A stretch of DNA of 64,000 nt, from positions 124,001-188,000 of the forward strand of contig NZ_JACHIP010000001.1 of assembly GCF_014203275.1 (NCBI RefSeq), read 5' to 3'. A program made the translations under genes and the position numbers. The stretch comes from Granulicella aggregans (GTDB lineage: Bacteria; Acidobacteriota; Terriglobia; Terriglobales; Acidobacteriaceae). Below, piece after piece: positions 18,658 to 27,378 of the stretch; the stretch's first letter is position 1; each line of letters starts with the position of its first letter. The notes beneath the pieces were generated by a model. That model had not been told where the DNA came from and searched no databases. It saw only the letters and a list, made by a program, of their open reading frames with translations.

Positions 18658-19144
18658 GAAACCTCCTTGACGTGCGGATCCTGACGATCAGTCCTATCGC
18701 ACGGCTATCATAAATGCAAGTCTGTATGTCTGAGCAGAGATCACACGGACCACAAGACTTTACGGCCGTAAATTCGGAACCGCCTTCGAGGCGGAAAGTC
18801 TCAACTCTCCTACAACATCCTCGGGTGGTCTCCCGAGCTTAGGAAATGGGCTGCTAGCGTTTCCGCCGATGTAAGATGCGTCATCGCCTTTCAGGAGCAA
18901 TATATGGATCGGGCAATCCAGTACGAAAGGCTGCTCTTCTCTTAGACCGGGTCGTGCGAGCAAGCGAGGCCAGGACAGGGGAGGCGTTTCCGCAGTAAAC
19001 TCGTATGCAACACCGCTTTAGGGTATACCCCAGTGGCACAGGCATTAAGAAGCTTCGTGGATCTCCCGTTTGAACGCCGCTCGCGTCGCAGTGCATTAGC
19101 CGCGAGAAAACTAACGGCGGACTATTTTAGTTTTTAGTCCTAAA
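18658..19144. other. Intergenic stretch without a clear gene
   Basis: There are 487 bases between divergent and convergent neighbours. A 67-codon minus-strand frame at 18,760-18,963 ends with RPPEDVVGELRLSASKAVPN and could be the tail of a lost gene. It has no ribosome site and no recognisable motif, so I do not call it. Nothing else is seen. Confidence 0.4.
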
Positions 19145-20344
19145 TCATGGGTGTACCTGTCTCGCCAGGTGTAACCACTCAGCGAACTGCTCAATGCTTC
19201 CAATGTTTCTGCCGAGATTGCAAGCGCGGTGCGTCAACTGAGTGTTTGCAAGGCTGTAGTGGCCGTCGTCATTATCAATACGGTCAGCCGAGGGCAGCAA
19301 GAGAGGATTGATGGTGTCTAAGGGAATGGAGGCACCGCAGAGTCGGCATAAACCTTGTTGCCGCTGCCATAGTTCTCGAAGTTGAGCTTTCGTGATCTCT
19401 ATGATCCTTAATGGAGCTTGGCGGCTCTGCATTGCCCCACTCTGCTGCGCACGCGCCAGAAGCCGGGCAAGTATCTGGTTCAGTTGACGATCCAGCTCAT
19501 CTTGGGGAATCAGCAATCCAGCTTCCTGTAGTTGCGGCGTAGCGATTGGGATTCGGGTGATAAGCACCGCGTTGAGCCGGGCAATACGCTCACGTGGTAC
19601 TTCCACATACGATTGTCGCGACGTGCCTTGTCCAAGGTGAGAGTATGTATCTCCGAGAAGTTCGCGAGCGGAAGGGAGTTCGGGAAGACCCCACGCCACA
19701 CTGGCCGGAAGAGAGTGAGCAAACCTATTCTTATTGCCATCTTGAAACGACGCGAGTGCAGCCGGATCCACCACCAGGCCCGAATCGATAGGCGGCCCAG
19801 GATAGACGTGAAAGATGCACATCAGTCTTCCCCTATAGTGTTTGGGCGTGGGCTCTGACTGTGTGCCGGAAAAGAGAATTAAGTCCTGATCCACTTTCAT
19901 ATCGGCCGCAAGTTGCTGAGCATATTGCGGATCGCTGAACGATGCGGCTGGCCAACTTTGGGACACGGGACCGTACTCGGCCTTTAAGAATACTCTGCTT
20001 TTCGGAAGAAGCAGATCACCAATGGTGCGCTGCGGCCGGTCTCTCCGGCTACGTATTTCCTGGACCAAGCTGAAGATGTATGCGGAGCTCCCCGTTCGGC
20101 GCTTCACCTCGTCGCCAGAGACTTCACGCGCGGCGTACCCGTCTAACATTCCAGCTAATTCTTCAAAGTTCCGCTTCGAGATCTTCCTTGGTTCACCAGA
20201 AGGAATAATGATGGTGATCGAGTCGGCCGTCAGTTCTTGCAACGTGAATGTGCCATAGGTATAACCCCGAAAGGGTCCCCAATAGCGGACAGGTTCCCCC
20301 TCTTCAAGAGTCGTCCTCAAGTCACTCCAAATGGTGTCAGCCAT
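19145..20344 (-). CDS. HNH endonuclease-domain protein
   Basis: A 399-residue protein. The last 70 residues form a zinc-type HNH nuclease: C333xxC336, then ADRIDNDDGHYSLANTQLTH with the metal-binding Asp/His, then H372xxC375 and N376. Residues 1-330 are unassigned. They begin with a beta-rich region (VRYWGPFRGYTYGTFTLQEL) and include KSRVFLKAEYGPVSQSWPA and a long helical part ending LNQILARLLARAQQSG. It is the third gene of a minus-strand set with a 503-residue unknown and an SF1 helicase. Helicase plus HNH nuclease plus partner is a typical defence layout, so DNA cleavage of invading DNA is inferred. Confidence 0.8.
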   Translation of the reverse strand: MADTIWSDLRTTLEEGEPVRYWGPFRGYTYGTFTLQELTADSITIIIPSGEPRKISKRNFEELAGMLDGYAAREVSGDEVKRRTGSSAYIFSLVQEIRSRRDRPQRTIGDLLLPKSRVFLKAEYGPVSQSWPAASFSDPQYAQQLAADMKVDQDLILFSGTQSEPTPKHYRGRLMCIFHVYPGPPIDSGLVVDPAALASFQDGNKNRFAHSLPASVAWGLPELPSARELLGDTYSHLGQGTSRQSYVEVPRERIARLNAVLITRIPIATPQLQEAGLLIPQDELDRQLNQILARLLARAQQSGAMQSRQAPLRIIEITKAQLRELWQRQQGLCRLCGASIPLDTINPLLLPSADRIDNDDGHYSLANTQLTHRACNLGRNIGSIEQFAEWLHLARQVHP

Positions 20345-20415
20345 CGGTAAAGTTTACAGGCCTATGACACTCGCTTCATAACATCCTTGCCATCGAGGCG
20401 TAGTCCACCTCATCG

Positions 20416-21927
20416 CTAAATCGTTGACTGAATCCGTGGCGATCCGAGCAAGACGTTGTGTACCTCACTCATAACGTCATCGCTTAACCAATCGCAATAG
20501 AATTGCGTTGAATGGGCCGTAGCTAAGATCTTCGATAGCTCGATTTGAGCCCGCTTCACAGCCTCAAGGTCAAATGTCATCACCCCAAGCGGTATCGGGA
20601 AACCTTCCTTTTGACCGAGAGGACCATGAACAGCCATGTAAGCAAGCACTCCTGGCACAATCAGCAGCTCAAGGCCGCCGGGCAGATCCTGAGGCCGTGT
20701 ATGCAGCACGCTTCCAAAGACGTGCTTCAGCGCGTTTGCAGCACGTTTATCTTCAGTTCCGATGACCACCGACCTAAGTGTCCTGTTGGTGTCCTCGCCT
20801 TCGCGCATGAAAGTTCGGTTGACCGCTTCTATGGTGTCCTGCAAGCGAGTTGTGGCACCCCAGTATGGAGTCGCCGGTTTCAGCCAGATTAGTAGCTCCG
20901 GAAGAGTGCGCTCCTGGACCTTAGCGTAGTGCAACGCTGAAGCTAGTCGAGCGCGGTTCGCGTTCGTCCAAACCTGCCCTACTACTCTTAGAGTGGGGCG
21001 ATCAATCCTGAACGCCCCCACCTGTTGCATAGTGGCCCGGAAGAAAGCACCAGAGTCGAAAACATGACCCTTGACGAATCCGCTCATCTGTAAAGGCGCA
21101 CACTCTTGCAACGCATCCACTGACGCGGAGCTGATTTGATCACTTCGGAACGTAATCTCTTTAGCGAACTTCACGCAGCTTTCAACTACTGACCCGCGAT
21201 CATCTAGTTCCGCCCCAGTCTTCCAGCTAAGCAGGTCAGCCTCAAGAAAGCTTGGTTCATCAATTCTCACCGACAACGTTACTGGAACAAGCACACTGAA
21301 ACGGAGATCGGCGTGTACGGCATCGACCGTGTAAAGCTTGCGTCGATCAAGCTTAGGCCCCCCTTTTCTTTGCAAGAAGATCTGAAAATACCTCTTAAAT
21401 GCTCGTAAGACATGCTCTGAAGTATTCTCGCCAGCTGAATGTGAGGCGATGGAGAGCTCGGGCAGCTTATTTTCAAATTCGCCCAGACGGTTCCATGTGT
21501 CTGCGGGCGTGTATGAAACAAGGTCGAAATCGAAGCGTTCAAGCTTTGGTGTCACTTCGAACAATGCAGGCTCTTCGCTCCCCACAAAGAGGCTGCGTCC
21601 TCCACTTGTGAGGGACACCCTCCCATTCCTACGCTGTGTGTAGCCTTTGCCCTCAACATAATCAACTACGAACTGCGTCTCGTCTGGCGTAAAACCAAAG
21701 AACTCACTAATCGATGTTTCGGGTAAGCCGTCCGCTAACCGCAGCAATCGCAGGAGAAATTCGGTTGTTAGGCTTAGTTCGCCAGTTTCCGCCACCTTGT
21801 AGGCTATCTGAAATGCGCGGCAAGGGAGCCGCAACTGCAGAATCCCCACATCCACGATGTTGTTGTCCTCAAGCGCGGCTTCTGACGGCTCTTGAACCTC
21901 TGGAATATTTTCAGCGTTTGCGGGCAT
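20416..21927 (-). CDS. Unknown protein between helicase and HNH genes
   Basis: A 503-residue protein I do not recognise. Residues ~40-130 have a winged-helix-like look (ETSISEFFGFTPDETQFVVDYVEGKGYTQRRNGRVSLTSGG), which suggests DNA binding. About 160-330 is mixed alpha/beta, and 340-480 has LRVVGQVWTNANRARL and LRSVVIGTEDKRAANALKHV. ATG 21927 lies 17 nt inside the end of the upstream helicase gene, so the two are translationally coupled; the long in-frame extension to 22,026 lies wholly in the helicase gene and is rejected. The position in the operon implies a recognition or regulatory subunit. Confidence 0.7.
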   Translation of the reverse strand: MPANAENIPEVQEPSEAALEDNNIVDVGILQLRLPCRAFQIAYKVAETGELSLTTEFLLRLLRLADGLPETSISEFFGFTPDETQFVVDYVEGKGYTQRRNGRVSLTSGGRSLFVGSEEPALFEVTPKLERFDFDLVSYTPADTWNRLGEFENKLPELSIASHSAGENTSEHVLRAFKRYFQIFLQRKGGPKLDRRKLYTVDAVHADLRFSVLVPVTLSVRIDEPSFLEADLLSWKTGAELDDRGSVVESCVKFAKEITFRSDQISSASVDALQECAPLQMSGFVKGHVFDSGAFFRATMQQVGAFRIDRPTLRVVGQVWTNANRARLASALHYAKVQERTLPELLIWLKPATPYWGATTRLQDTIEAVNRTFMREGEDTNRTLRSVVIGTEDKRAANALKHVFGSVLHTRPQDLPGGLELLIVPGVLAYMAVHGPLGQKEGFPIPLGVMTFDLEAVKRAQIELSKILATAHSTQFYCDWLSDDVMSEVHNVLLGSPRIQSTI

Positions 21928-24106
21928 GGAAGGACTTTCCTTTCCACGTTTTCTTGGGTGCGGCCTTGCGCTTTTCTGTGTGATCTGTTGTTTCGATCTC
22001 AGCGGTTGCTTCAACGAGGTGAGCAAAACCCTCTTCCATCATTTCCTGATAGAAGGAAGTCACGCGGTCCATCGTGCCGCCGTTAGGCCATCGCTGAAAA
22101 GCTCCAACTATAATCAAGCGATCCATAGCTCGTGAGAGTGCCACATTAATCCGGTTCGCTCGAGACATAAAGCCCGGAGCAATTGTCTTCTGCCCGGCCT
22201 CCATTTTTCCATCGTCGTTATGCCTGACGAGTGAAAGGATGACAATCGGATTCTCCTTGCCTTGGTAGCTATCAACCGTGTCTACCTTGCAGGAATTAAG
22301 CATCATGGGGCTGAGGCCGATCGCACGGAGCTTTTGTCGTATCAGTTCGCTTTGTGCCCCATAGGTGCAGATGATACCTATTGCTTTTTGCTCTGAGTCA
22401 AAGGTCGCCAGCCATTCTAGGAATGGTTGGTGATTGTCTAGGCGTCGGAGCAGATCGGCTATCGCATTCGCCTCCGTCGAGTTACATAGACTCATGCCAC
22501 TCTGGCCTGCCACTTTTTGATAGGCTTTGCTGCCAAATCGATCTGTTGCGTGCCACAGCAGTTGATGTTTGAGTTCTTCAGGGAGAGCAGAGGCGGGGAT
22601 CATTGGCTCGGCTCGACCATGACGCAAGCTCCTCCTATAGAACGCCCTCGATACTAGCTCCCCGATGTTGAATAGCATCCGGTACTGTACATCTAATGTT
22701 TGGCCCACCTGTCTTCCGTAAGGTGAAGCAAAAGCCCGCTCGAAATCGCTTTGGATGATCTCTCTTTTTGGGACCTGTAGCCGGCGCTGTGTTTCACGAA
22801 TGACTTCCGGCTGATGAAAAGGCTCAAGTTGAAGATGATCACCCACTAGCAATATCCACTTACCAGCTTGCATGGGAACCGCAAGCTCGCTTGGAGTGCA
22901 CCGCGCCGCTTCATCGATAATCACCAGATCGAAGCGGGCCGTCGATAACCCCAGGGACGATCTTCCGAGACCAACGCACGTGCCGGCCACGATTTGACGG
23001 GTATTTGCCAGGAACTCTTCGAAGCTGCGAGCCCGAGATGTGACGCTGCCCATCCAGTCCCGTGCTAGGCCGGCAACGCCTCGCAATTTCCTCACCTGTT
23101 CTGCGGATGTAATGGCATGCTTCTTGAGGAGAAGCGCAATCGCGTCTTCGTAGGCCTCCGCGCTATACCAGTTAACCTCCTGACCAGAGCGCATCTGTAG
23201 CTTCTGCTGGAGGTTAAAAAGTGTTTGCTGTAGCGATGTCACTCGGCTATGTGTTTCCTCATGCTCTTGTTCATCATTATGGGTCAACGTGCTCTGTAGC
23301 TGGTTCCATACCGGCCACACCGTCGATTCCATAAGAAACAGGTCGTCGGAAAACTCAACCGTTAGGCCAATGTGTTGTGCTGCGGAGCGGAACCGCTGCT
23401 TAAGCCCTGCTCTAAACTGCTCACGATAATGTGCTTCCACCTTGGCTGAATGGTATGGTTTCAGCGTTTCTGATATTTGTCCTTCTTGCCCAACACGAAC
23501 TAGGCTTGGCTCCGAATCACCTGACCGAAAGAGGCGCAATACCCCTTCGGTCGCGTTATTCACTGCCTCATTCGATTGGCTAGCCAGCAACACGTTCCGG
23601 ATGACACCGTGAGTAAGCAAGTAGTGAATTAGCGCAGCTATGAATTTGGTTTTGCCTGTTCCTGGAGGCCCCTGTAAGAGCCCCAAGGGCTTGCTTGTGC
23701 AGACCGTCAAGAATGCGTTGGTCTGCGACTCGTTAAGAGCATACTGCTTTGCAATGTGCTCTGCAGTTGATCCAAACGGCGCAGAAGTTGGTTCAGCGCT
23801 GCTACTTGCTTTGAAAAAATCAATCAGATCAGGGTAGACGGATTTGCGTTCCAGAATCCGTTTCGTAGCCACCGTTCGTCGTAACCGGTTTTCTGATTCC
23901 AAAGTGCTTCTAAATCGCAACTCGGCACCGGCTGCACACAACATCATGCCTTCTGCAGCGCGATAGCGAAACGCGTCCACTGCTACCTGATTGTTTCGAC
24001 TAAGGTCAAGATCGAGTACTCCAATTGGCACCCAGGTTTTGCTCTTGGTAAGCAGCTCAACTCGCACTTCTTCGTCACGGCCAAAATCACGTGCTGAAAC
24101 AGTCAA
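21911..24106 (-). CDS. SF1B (Upf1/DNA2-like) helicase, possibly N-terminally short
   Basis: A 731-residue helicase. Walker A is GPPGTGKTKF (residues ~146-155), motif II IIDEAARCTPSE, motif III LVGDHLQLEP, motif IV region GIICTYGAQSELIR, motif V VDSYQGKENPIVILS, motif VI RINVALSRA. The set matches Upf1/Dna2-type 5'-3' helicases. Only ~145 residues precede Walker A, fewer than usual. The start is a TTG (24106) just after an in-frame stop, and it overlaps the start of the divergent gene, so the N-terminus may have been lost in a rearrangement. It is first gene of a helicase, unknown, HNH operon. Confidence 0.85.
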   Translation of the reverse strand: MTVSARDFGRDEEVRVELLTKSKTWVPIGVLDLDLSRNNQVAVDAFRYRAAEGMMLCAAGAELRFRSTLESENRLRRTVATKRILERKSVYPDLIDFFKASSSAEPTSAPFGSTAEHIAKQYALNESQTNAFLTVCTSKPLGLLQGPPGTGKTKFIAALIHYLLTHGVIRNVLLASQSNEAVNNATEGVLRLFRSGDSEPSLVRVGQEGQISETLKPYHSAKVEAHYREQFRAGLKQRFRSAAQHIGLTVEFSDDLFLMESTVWPVWNQLQSTLTHNDEQEHEETHSRVTSLQQTLFNLQQKLQMRSGQEVNWYSAEAYEDAIALLLKKHAITSAEQVRKLRGVAGLARDWMGSVTSRARSFEEFLANTRQIVAGTCVGLGRSSLGLSTARFDLVIIDEAARCTPSELAVPMQAGKWILLVGDHLQLEPFHQPEVIRETQRRLQVPKREIIQSDFERAFASPYGRQVGQTLDVQYRMLFNIGELVSRAFYRRSLRHGRAEPMIPASALPEELKHQLLWHATDRFGSKAYQKVAGQSGMSLCNSTEANAIADLLRRLDNHQPFLEWLATFDSEQKAIGIICTYGAQSELIRQKLRAIGLSPMMLNSCKVDTVDSYQGKENPIVILSLVRHNDDGKMEAGQKTIAPGFMSRANRINVALSRAMDRLIIVGAFQRWPNGGTMDRVTSFYQEMMEEGFAHLVEATAEIETTDHTEKRKAAPKKTWKGKSFHARKR

Positions 24107-24666
24107 CGCATGGACCTAATGCTGTGGAAAGGCTGCTGAGATTTAGTACCTGGAAAAGTTTGTTAGCTCTCATGAGGGCTTACCCGATTGAAGACGTGCT
24201 CAGAGAACACGATCGGCTTATCGTCTGGAAGACTGCTGAAGGTAAGAATCAAGTTCTCGTAAAAGCATGGCGGCGCTCCTGCTGGGGGGACGAGACTTTA
24301 GAGTCGCCTCGGCTTGCGAAGTTCTGTGAAGACGCAGAGGATTTTATCCTCACCCAGCCGGCCGGTCTTAATCATCTGATCGATGTAGGATGGCTCGGCC
24401 ACCACTTGGCTCTAGTTCAGGAGTATGTGGACGCCTACACCGAGTCTCAAAATCCACCCATCCTGCACAGGAAGGAGACCTTTCTGGACCCACTGCATCC
24501 ACGTTTTGCCGAGTACGCACAGCTTTCAGCGCGTGAAGAAGAGCTCGAACTGCTTTCTCGGAACGACATAGGCACTCGCCGTGGCTGGGAAGAACTCCTC
24601 CATACCCGTGGTTTGCGATTAGAGGGAACCTCCATTGTCCCTGTATCTGATTCGCCCTCTATCTAG
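24091..24666 (+). CDS. Hypothetical protein, 191 residues
   Basis: An open frame from GTG 24091 (or GTG 24124, or ATG 24172) giving a soluble, acidic protein with many Trp and Leu. It includes RAYPIEDVLREHDRLIVWKTA, DAEDFILTQPAGLNHLIDVGW and a helical QEYVDAYTES. I recognise no family. It is divergent from, and overlaps by 16 bp, the start of the helicase gene, so one of the two starts is wrong or both are truncated. Its end overlaps the truncated C gene of the RiPP cluster on the other strand by 8 bp. Confidence 0.5.
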   Translation: MLKQSTHGPNAVERLLRFSTWKSLLALMRAYPIEDVLREHDRLIVWKTAEGKNQVLVKAWRRSCWGDETLESPRLAKFCEDAEDFILTQPAGLNHLIDVGWLGHHLALVQEYVDAYTESQNPPILHRKETFLDPLHPRFAEYAQLSAREEELELLSRNDIGTRRGWEELLHTRGLRLEGTSIVPVSDSPSI

Positions 24667-24837
24667 CTCGGACCTTTGGCAACTCATCCCACCGTGTGGT
24701 CCAGCGTGGTGAACGGTACTCTGCCCTGAGCTTCCACGCGGCCTCCTTTGGACCTGCACCGAGGATGCGGACGGTATCGCGCCCGAGGGTTGCGTTGAAT
24801 CTCCGCTTTCTTTCAACACACCGTAGATGATGCTCAT
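24659..24837 (-). pseudogene. Truncated lasso-type C gene (asparagine-synthetase-like)
   Basis: Starting 12 nt after the B2 stop, with GTGGGG as ribosome site, the frame opens MSIIYGVLKESGDS. This resembles the N-terminus of class II glutamine-amidotransferase/asparagine-synthetase proteins of lasso-peptide clusters, which carry M-S/A-x-I-x-G-V/I. After ~12 codons recognisable sequence stops. A +1 frame continues as TLGRDTVRILGAGPKEAAWK and AEYRSPRWTTRWDELPKV to a stop at 24,659, perhaps the C-terminal end. An internal deletion would explain this. The full gene would be ~1.8 kb. Identity is inferred from 12 residues and gene order. Confidence 0.4.
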
Positions 24838-24849
24838 CACGCACCCCAC

Positions 24850-25224
24850 TTAACAGCGTTCCAACACCTGGAAGATCTCCGCAATATAGGGCTTGTCATT
24901 GACGACCTGTCCATCGACTTCGACCCATGCGTGGGAATGGAATGGAAGCAGTTGCGCGCCGATCACCATCTCCGCGCTCCAACCGTGACGGCGCAGCAGG
25001 ATTGCCGTCGCTGCGGATCGCTGAAGGCACAGCACGCGCTTGAAGTAGAAGACACAAGCAAGATCGATGGCGTCCGAGAGCTCGCGTTGGCTCGGCTGTC
25101 GATCTGCCACAGCGTGAAGTCGCTGCTTCCGCACCACCGCGTGTATCCGTTGAAACCCGCGAAAACGCATCAACCAATCGCAGTACAGCAGTAAAAGCCA
25201 GCTTTGAACGACATGTCGTGACAT
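24850..25224 (-). CDS. Lasso-peptide-type B2 protease (transglutaminase-like)
   Basis: A 124-residue Transglut_core3 cysteine protease of the lasso-peptide B2 family, which removes the leader peptide. The catalytic triad is visible: C66 in LCLQRSAATAILLRRHGW, H98 in HSHAWVEVDG, D110 in VVNDKP. Full length is 120-150 in the family, so this looks complete. ATG 25224 is chosen for its GGAGG site; the longer in-frame extension to 25,593 lies inside the kinase gene and is unrelated. Order B1, kinase, B2, then the C remnant matches lasso operons. With C truncated the pathway is probably dead. Confidence 0.85.
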   Translation of the reverse strand: MSRHVVQSWLLLLYCDWLMRFRGFQRIHAVVRKQRLHAVADRQPSQRELSDAIDLACVFYFKRVLCLQRSAATAILLRRHGWSAEMVIGAQLLPFHSHAWVEVDGQVVNDKPYIAEIFQVLERC

Positions 25225-25243
25225 GAATCCTCCAACTCTTCGA

Positions 25244-26623
25244 TCAAACGGAGAGTGCCCTGCACAGTGCTGGCTCCCGTGCCGCCCGATCCATCGAACG
25301 GGCAACGCTTCGGACATAGGCTTGTCGTCGTGGATCGTCTCGTAGCGGTGTCCGAAACCAGTCTCCCCGGGCATAGATCGCCGATCCAGCAGCCACGACA
25401 GGTGCCAGGGCAAAACCTTCTTCGAGAATCCTTGGATCGCATATCCCGGACATCGCCCCTCTGTACCTCTGTTTGAGGTGTTTGTCACAGGCGAGTTTGA
25501 GGACTTCGTCTTCGATTGGATTGAGCAGAAGGAGATGCTCCAGGGTGACAAGCGGGTTCCCCACATACGTCTCACACCAATCGATAAAGACACAGTGGTC
25601 CTGCGCCACGACGATGTTGCCGAGATTCATATCCCCGTGCAGAACCATGTCCGGGACATTCAAGTCCTCCATGCAACTGCAAACATTCTCGAAAAGCTTC
25701 TGAAGCTCCAGCAACCGCTTCGCCTCGATACGCGGCACCTTGGTGGAGGTCTGATTGGCCATCGCCTCTTCCATGTAAGAAAACAGCGCATCCACTTCGC
25801 TCCGCAACACATGCGTTCTGTGGTCCACCGCGCCAGCCTGGAACAAATCCCATTGCGACTCCACCGTGCGGATCTGTAACGCGGCAAGGGTATCGACTGC
25901 GGCTTCTAACACACGTAGAACCCCGGATGCATCGTTCGGCAACATCGCGATACCGTCGCCTTCCCCACGCATGAGCCAGGCATTCCAAGCGGGAATCTCC
26001 GCCACGACTTCAGGAACAAAGCCTCGGCAAAGTCTGGAGAGCAGCGACAACACCACGCGTTCGTGAGTGTTGGGCGCTCCGGTCGCTTTGAGCCAAAAGT
26101 CGCCTTCGTCTGTCATCCGAAAGCGCACAAGGGAAAAGGCTCCGCCCGCGTTGAATTGATCCACATCCGCCACGGAAGACACTTTCCTGCCTGTCGACTC
26201 CTCCAGGTACGCAATGGCTTCATATATCCAACCGATGCGGGCGAATGGGTTCGCGATAGCGCCGTCGAGCATCGCTTGTAGGAGGATGCGCTCCTGTTCC
26301 GAAAGCTCGCAGCTTGGAATCTGTTCGGATCGGACACTTCTGAATTCGTGAGGAACGTCGCTTTGCAGGAGTTCCGCAATCGCACAGGGCGACACGCTGT
26401 CGCTCGTCTCCAGGATGTCCAGTATGACAACGGCAAGCCCCCACTCGTCACGAAGTCTCACCTGCAACTGTCTGGCGGGACGTGTCCCTTGCTCCACGAG
26501 GATACGCACCAAACAAACATGACCTTCACTGTCCAACGCATACAAGCCGTGCGATTCTGGATGCACGAGAACCACGCGATATGGGTTCGCATCTTGATGG
26601 GTTGCTGCTGTCATGGCGTGCAT
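25244..26623 (-). CDS. APH-fold kinase in a lasso-type cluster
   Basis: A 459-residue protein. Residues ~12-85 form a small beta-rich domain (PYRVVLVHPESHGLYALDSE) that looks Nudix-like. From ~130 there is an aminoglycoside-phosphotransferase fold with the catalytic loop VLHGDMNLGNIV and metal-binding FIDWCE. It lies 2 nt after the B1 gene and 19 nt before B2, so it belongs to the operon. Kinases of lasso clusters are usually HPr-kinase-like and phosphorylate the C-terminal residue; an APH-fold enzyme there is less usual. It may phosphorylate the peptide or confer immunity (inference). Confidence 0.75.
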   Translation of the reverse strand: MHAMTAATHQDANPYRVVLVHPESHGLYALDSEGHVCLVRILVEQGTRPARQLQVRLRDEWGLAVVILDILETSDSVSPCAIAELLQSDVPHEFRSVRSEQIPSCELSEQERILLQAMLDGAIANPFARIGWIYEAIAYLEESTGRKVSSVADVDQFNAGGAFSLVRFRMTDEGDFWLKATGAPNTHERVVLSLLSRLCRGFVPEVVAEIPAWNAWLMRGEGDGIAMLPNDASGVLRVLEAAVDTLAALQIRTVESQWDLFQAGAVDHRTHVLRSEVDALFSYMEEAMANQTSTKVPRIEAKRLLELQKLFENVCSCMEDLNVPDMVLHGDMNLGNIVVAQDHCVFIDWCETYVGNPLVTLEHLLLLNPIEDEVLKLACDKHLKQRYRGAMSGICDPRILEEGFALAPVVAAGSAIYARGDWFRTPLRDDPRRQAYVRSVARSMDRAAREPALCRALSV

Positions 26624-26625
26624 CC

Positions 26626-26877
26626 TCAGTGAGACAACAACCGCTGCGCCCGTAATGCCGCAACGAAGCCGGCCACATCGCGTGCCACAACCTCAAGTGG
26701 CTCTCCCGTGTCGCGGGACAGGCTGTCAATGATGCTCTCCAAGCTGTCCCCTCGCTCCAGCCCTTGCCATACGTAGGCTCCGGTCGAGTTGAAGGTTGCG
26801 ATGGACCCCAATTGGGTGTCGAGCACAGCCGCTCCATCCTGGTTTGCGATGGTTCGCAGATGAGAGTTGTCGTTCAT
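26626..26877 (-). CDS. PqqD-like RiPP recognition element (lasso B1)
   Basis: An 83-residue PqqD-family protein: beta strands DGAAVLDTQLGSIATFN, then STGAYVWQGLERGDSLESII and a helical DTGEPLEVVARDVAGFVAAL. PqqD domains bind leader peptides of RiPPs and hand them to processing enzymes; this is the B1 protein of split-B lasso systems. It is first in the operon with the kinase 2 nt downstream. A 36-codon frame (26,874-26,984) ends across its start codon as ATGA and could be a coupled leader or precursor. Confidence 0.85.
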   Translation of the reverse strand: MNDNSHLRTIANQDGAAVLDTQLGSIATFNSTGAYVWQGLERGDSLESIIDSLSRDTGEPLEVVARDVAGFVAALRAQRLLSH

Positions 26878-27064
26878 GATGGCCTTCGGTAGGCGCGTTG
26901 GTCGTGAAGAGAGACCGGCGGTGAAGACGAGCTTACCCCTGCCGCATCCCCTTGCAAGGGGAAACGTGCCTTTTGGCCAAACATACTTCGCCCTCAGAAA
27001 ACACGGGGTTTCCAGACGCTGAGAGCCCTATTCTGTGTGCAGGAAATAGGCTGTTTCGCTTCAT
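26874..27064 (-). other. RiPP leader region; precursor gene not identified
   Basis: The stretch upstream of B1 should hold the precursor gene. It has two short frames: 26,933-27,064 (43 residues, MKRNSLFPAHRIGLSASG...) and 26,874-26,984 (36 residues, MFGQKARFPLQGDAAG..., ATGA overlap with B1). Neither has the usual lasso leader motif with Thr at -2. In the first, a core starting at the SGN or GNP would have Glu at position 7 or 8, as lasso rings need, but that could be chance. I assign neither. Confidence 0.25.
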
Positions 27065-27091
27065 CGGTTGATAGCAAACGTTGAGCACAAG

Positions 27092-27259
27092 ATGAAATCA
27101 GAGGCACCTGCTGACCTTTCCTATGCACGCGGATGGCTAGATTGGGCAAGAGCGGAAGCAACTAGCCTCGATCCAACATTGGGAAGTTTGGACGAGTTTT
27201 TTGACCACTATCGAACGATTGGACAGACAACATTGCCTGACGATTTCGATGATCTCTGA
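27092..27259 (+). CDS. Small hypothetical protein, 55 residues
   Basis: An acidic small protein (SYARGWLDWARAEATSLDPT, SLDEFFDHYRTIGQTTLPDD). It has no ribosome site of note and no family I know. It lies between the RiPP operon, transcribed away from it, and the HTH gene downstream. Composition is protein-like and the gene may be real, but confidence is low. A TTG at 27068 is an alternative start. Confidence 0.4.
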   Translation: MKSEAPADLSYARGWLDWARAEATSLDPTLGSLDEFFDHYRTIGQTTLPDDFDDL

Positions 27260-27337
27260 CGTTTACCCCTCGTTCTTGTGCTCTGGCAACGTGTTTCTGA
27301 TTGCCGTTGATCGATAGCCAAGTTCTATATCGAACAA

Positions 27338-27360
27338 AATATTACAAAAAGTGTAATATT
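27338..27360. promoter_or_regulatory. Palindromic operator before the HTH gene
   Basis: A perfect inverted repeat AATATTAC with a 7-nt spacer and GTAATATT, 18 bp upstream of the ATG at 27379. It is AT-rich in a GC-rich setting. This is the expected place for a binding site of the XRE-type repressor encoded next, giving autoregulation of the pair. Confidence 0.6.
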
Positions 27361-27378
27361 GCTTGTGAGGCGATTTAT

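Noticed and set aside
25225..25593. Extension of the B2 protease to 247 residues
   Set aside because: The added part lies inside the kinase gene and is out of family; ATG 25224 has its own GGAGG.
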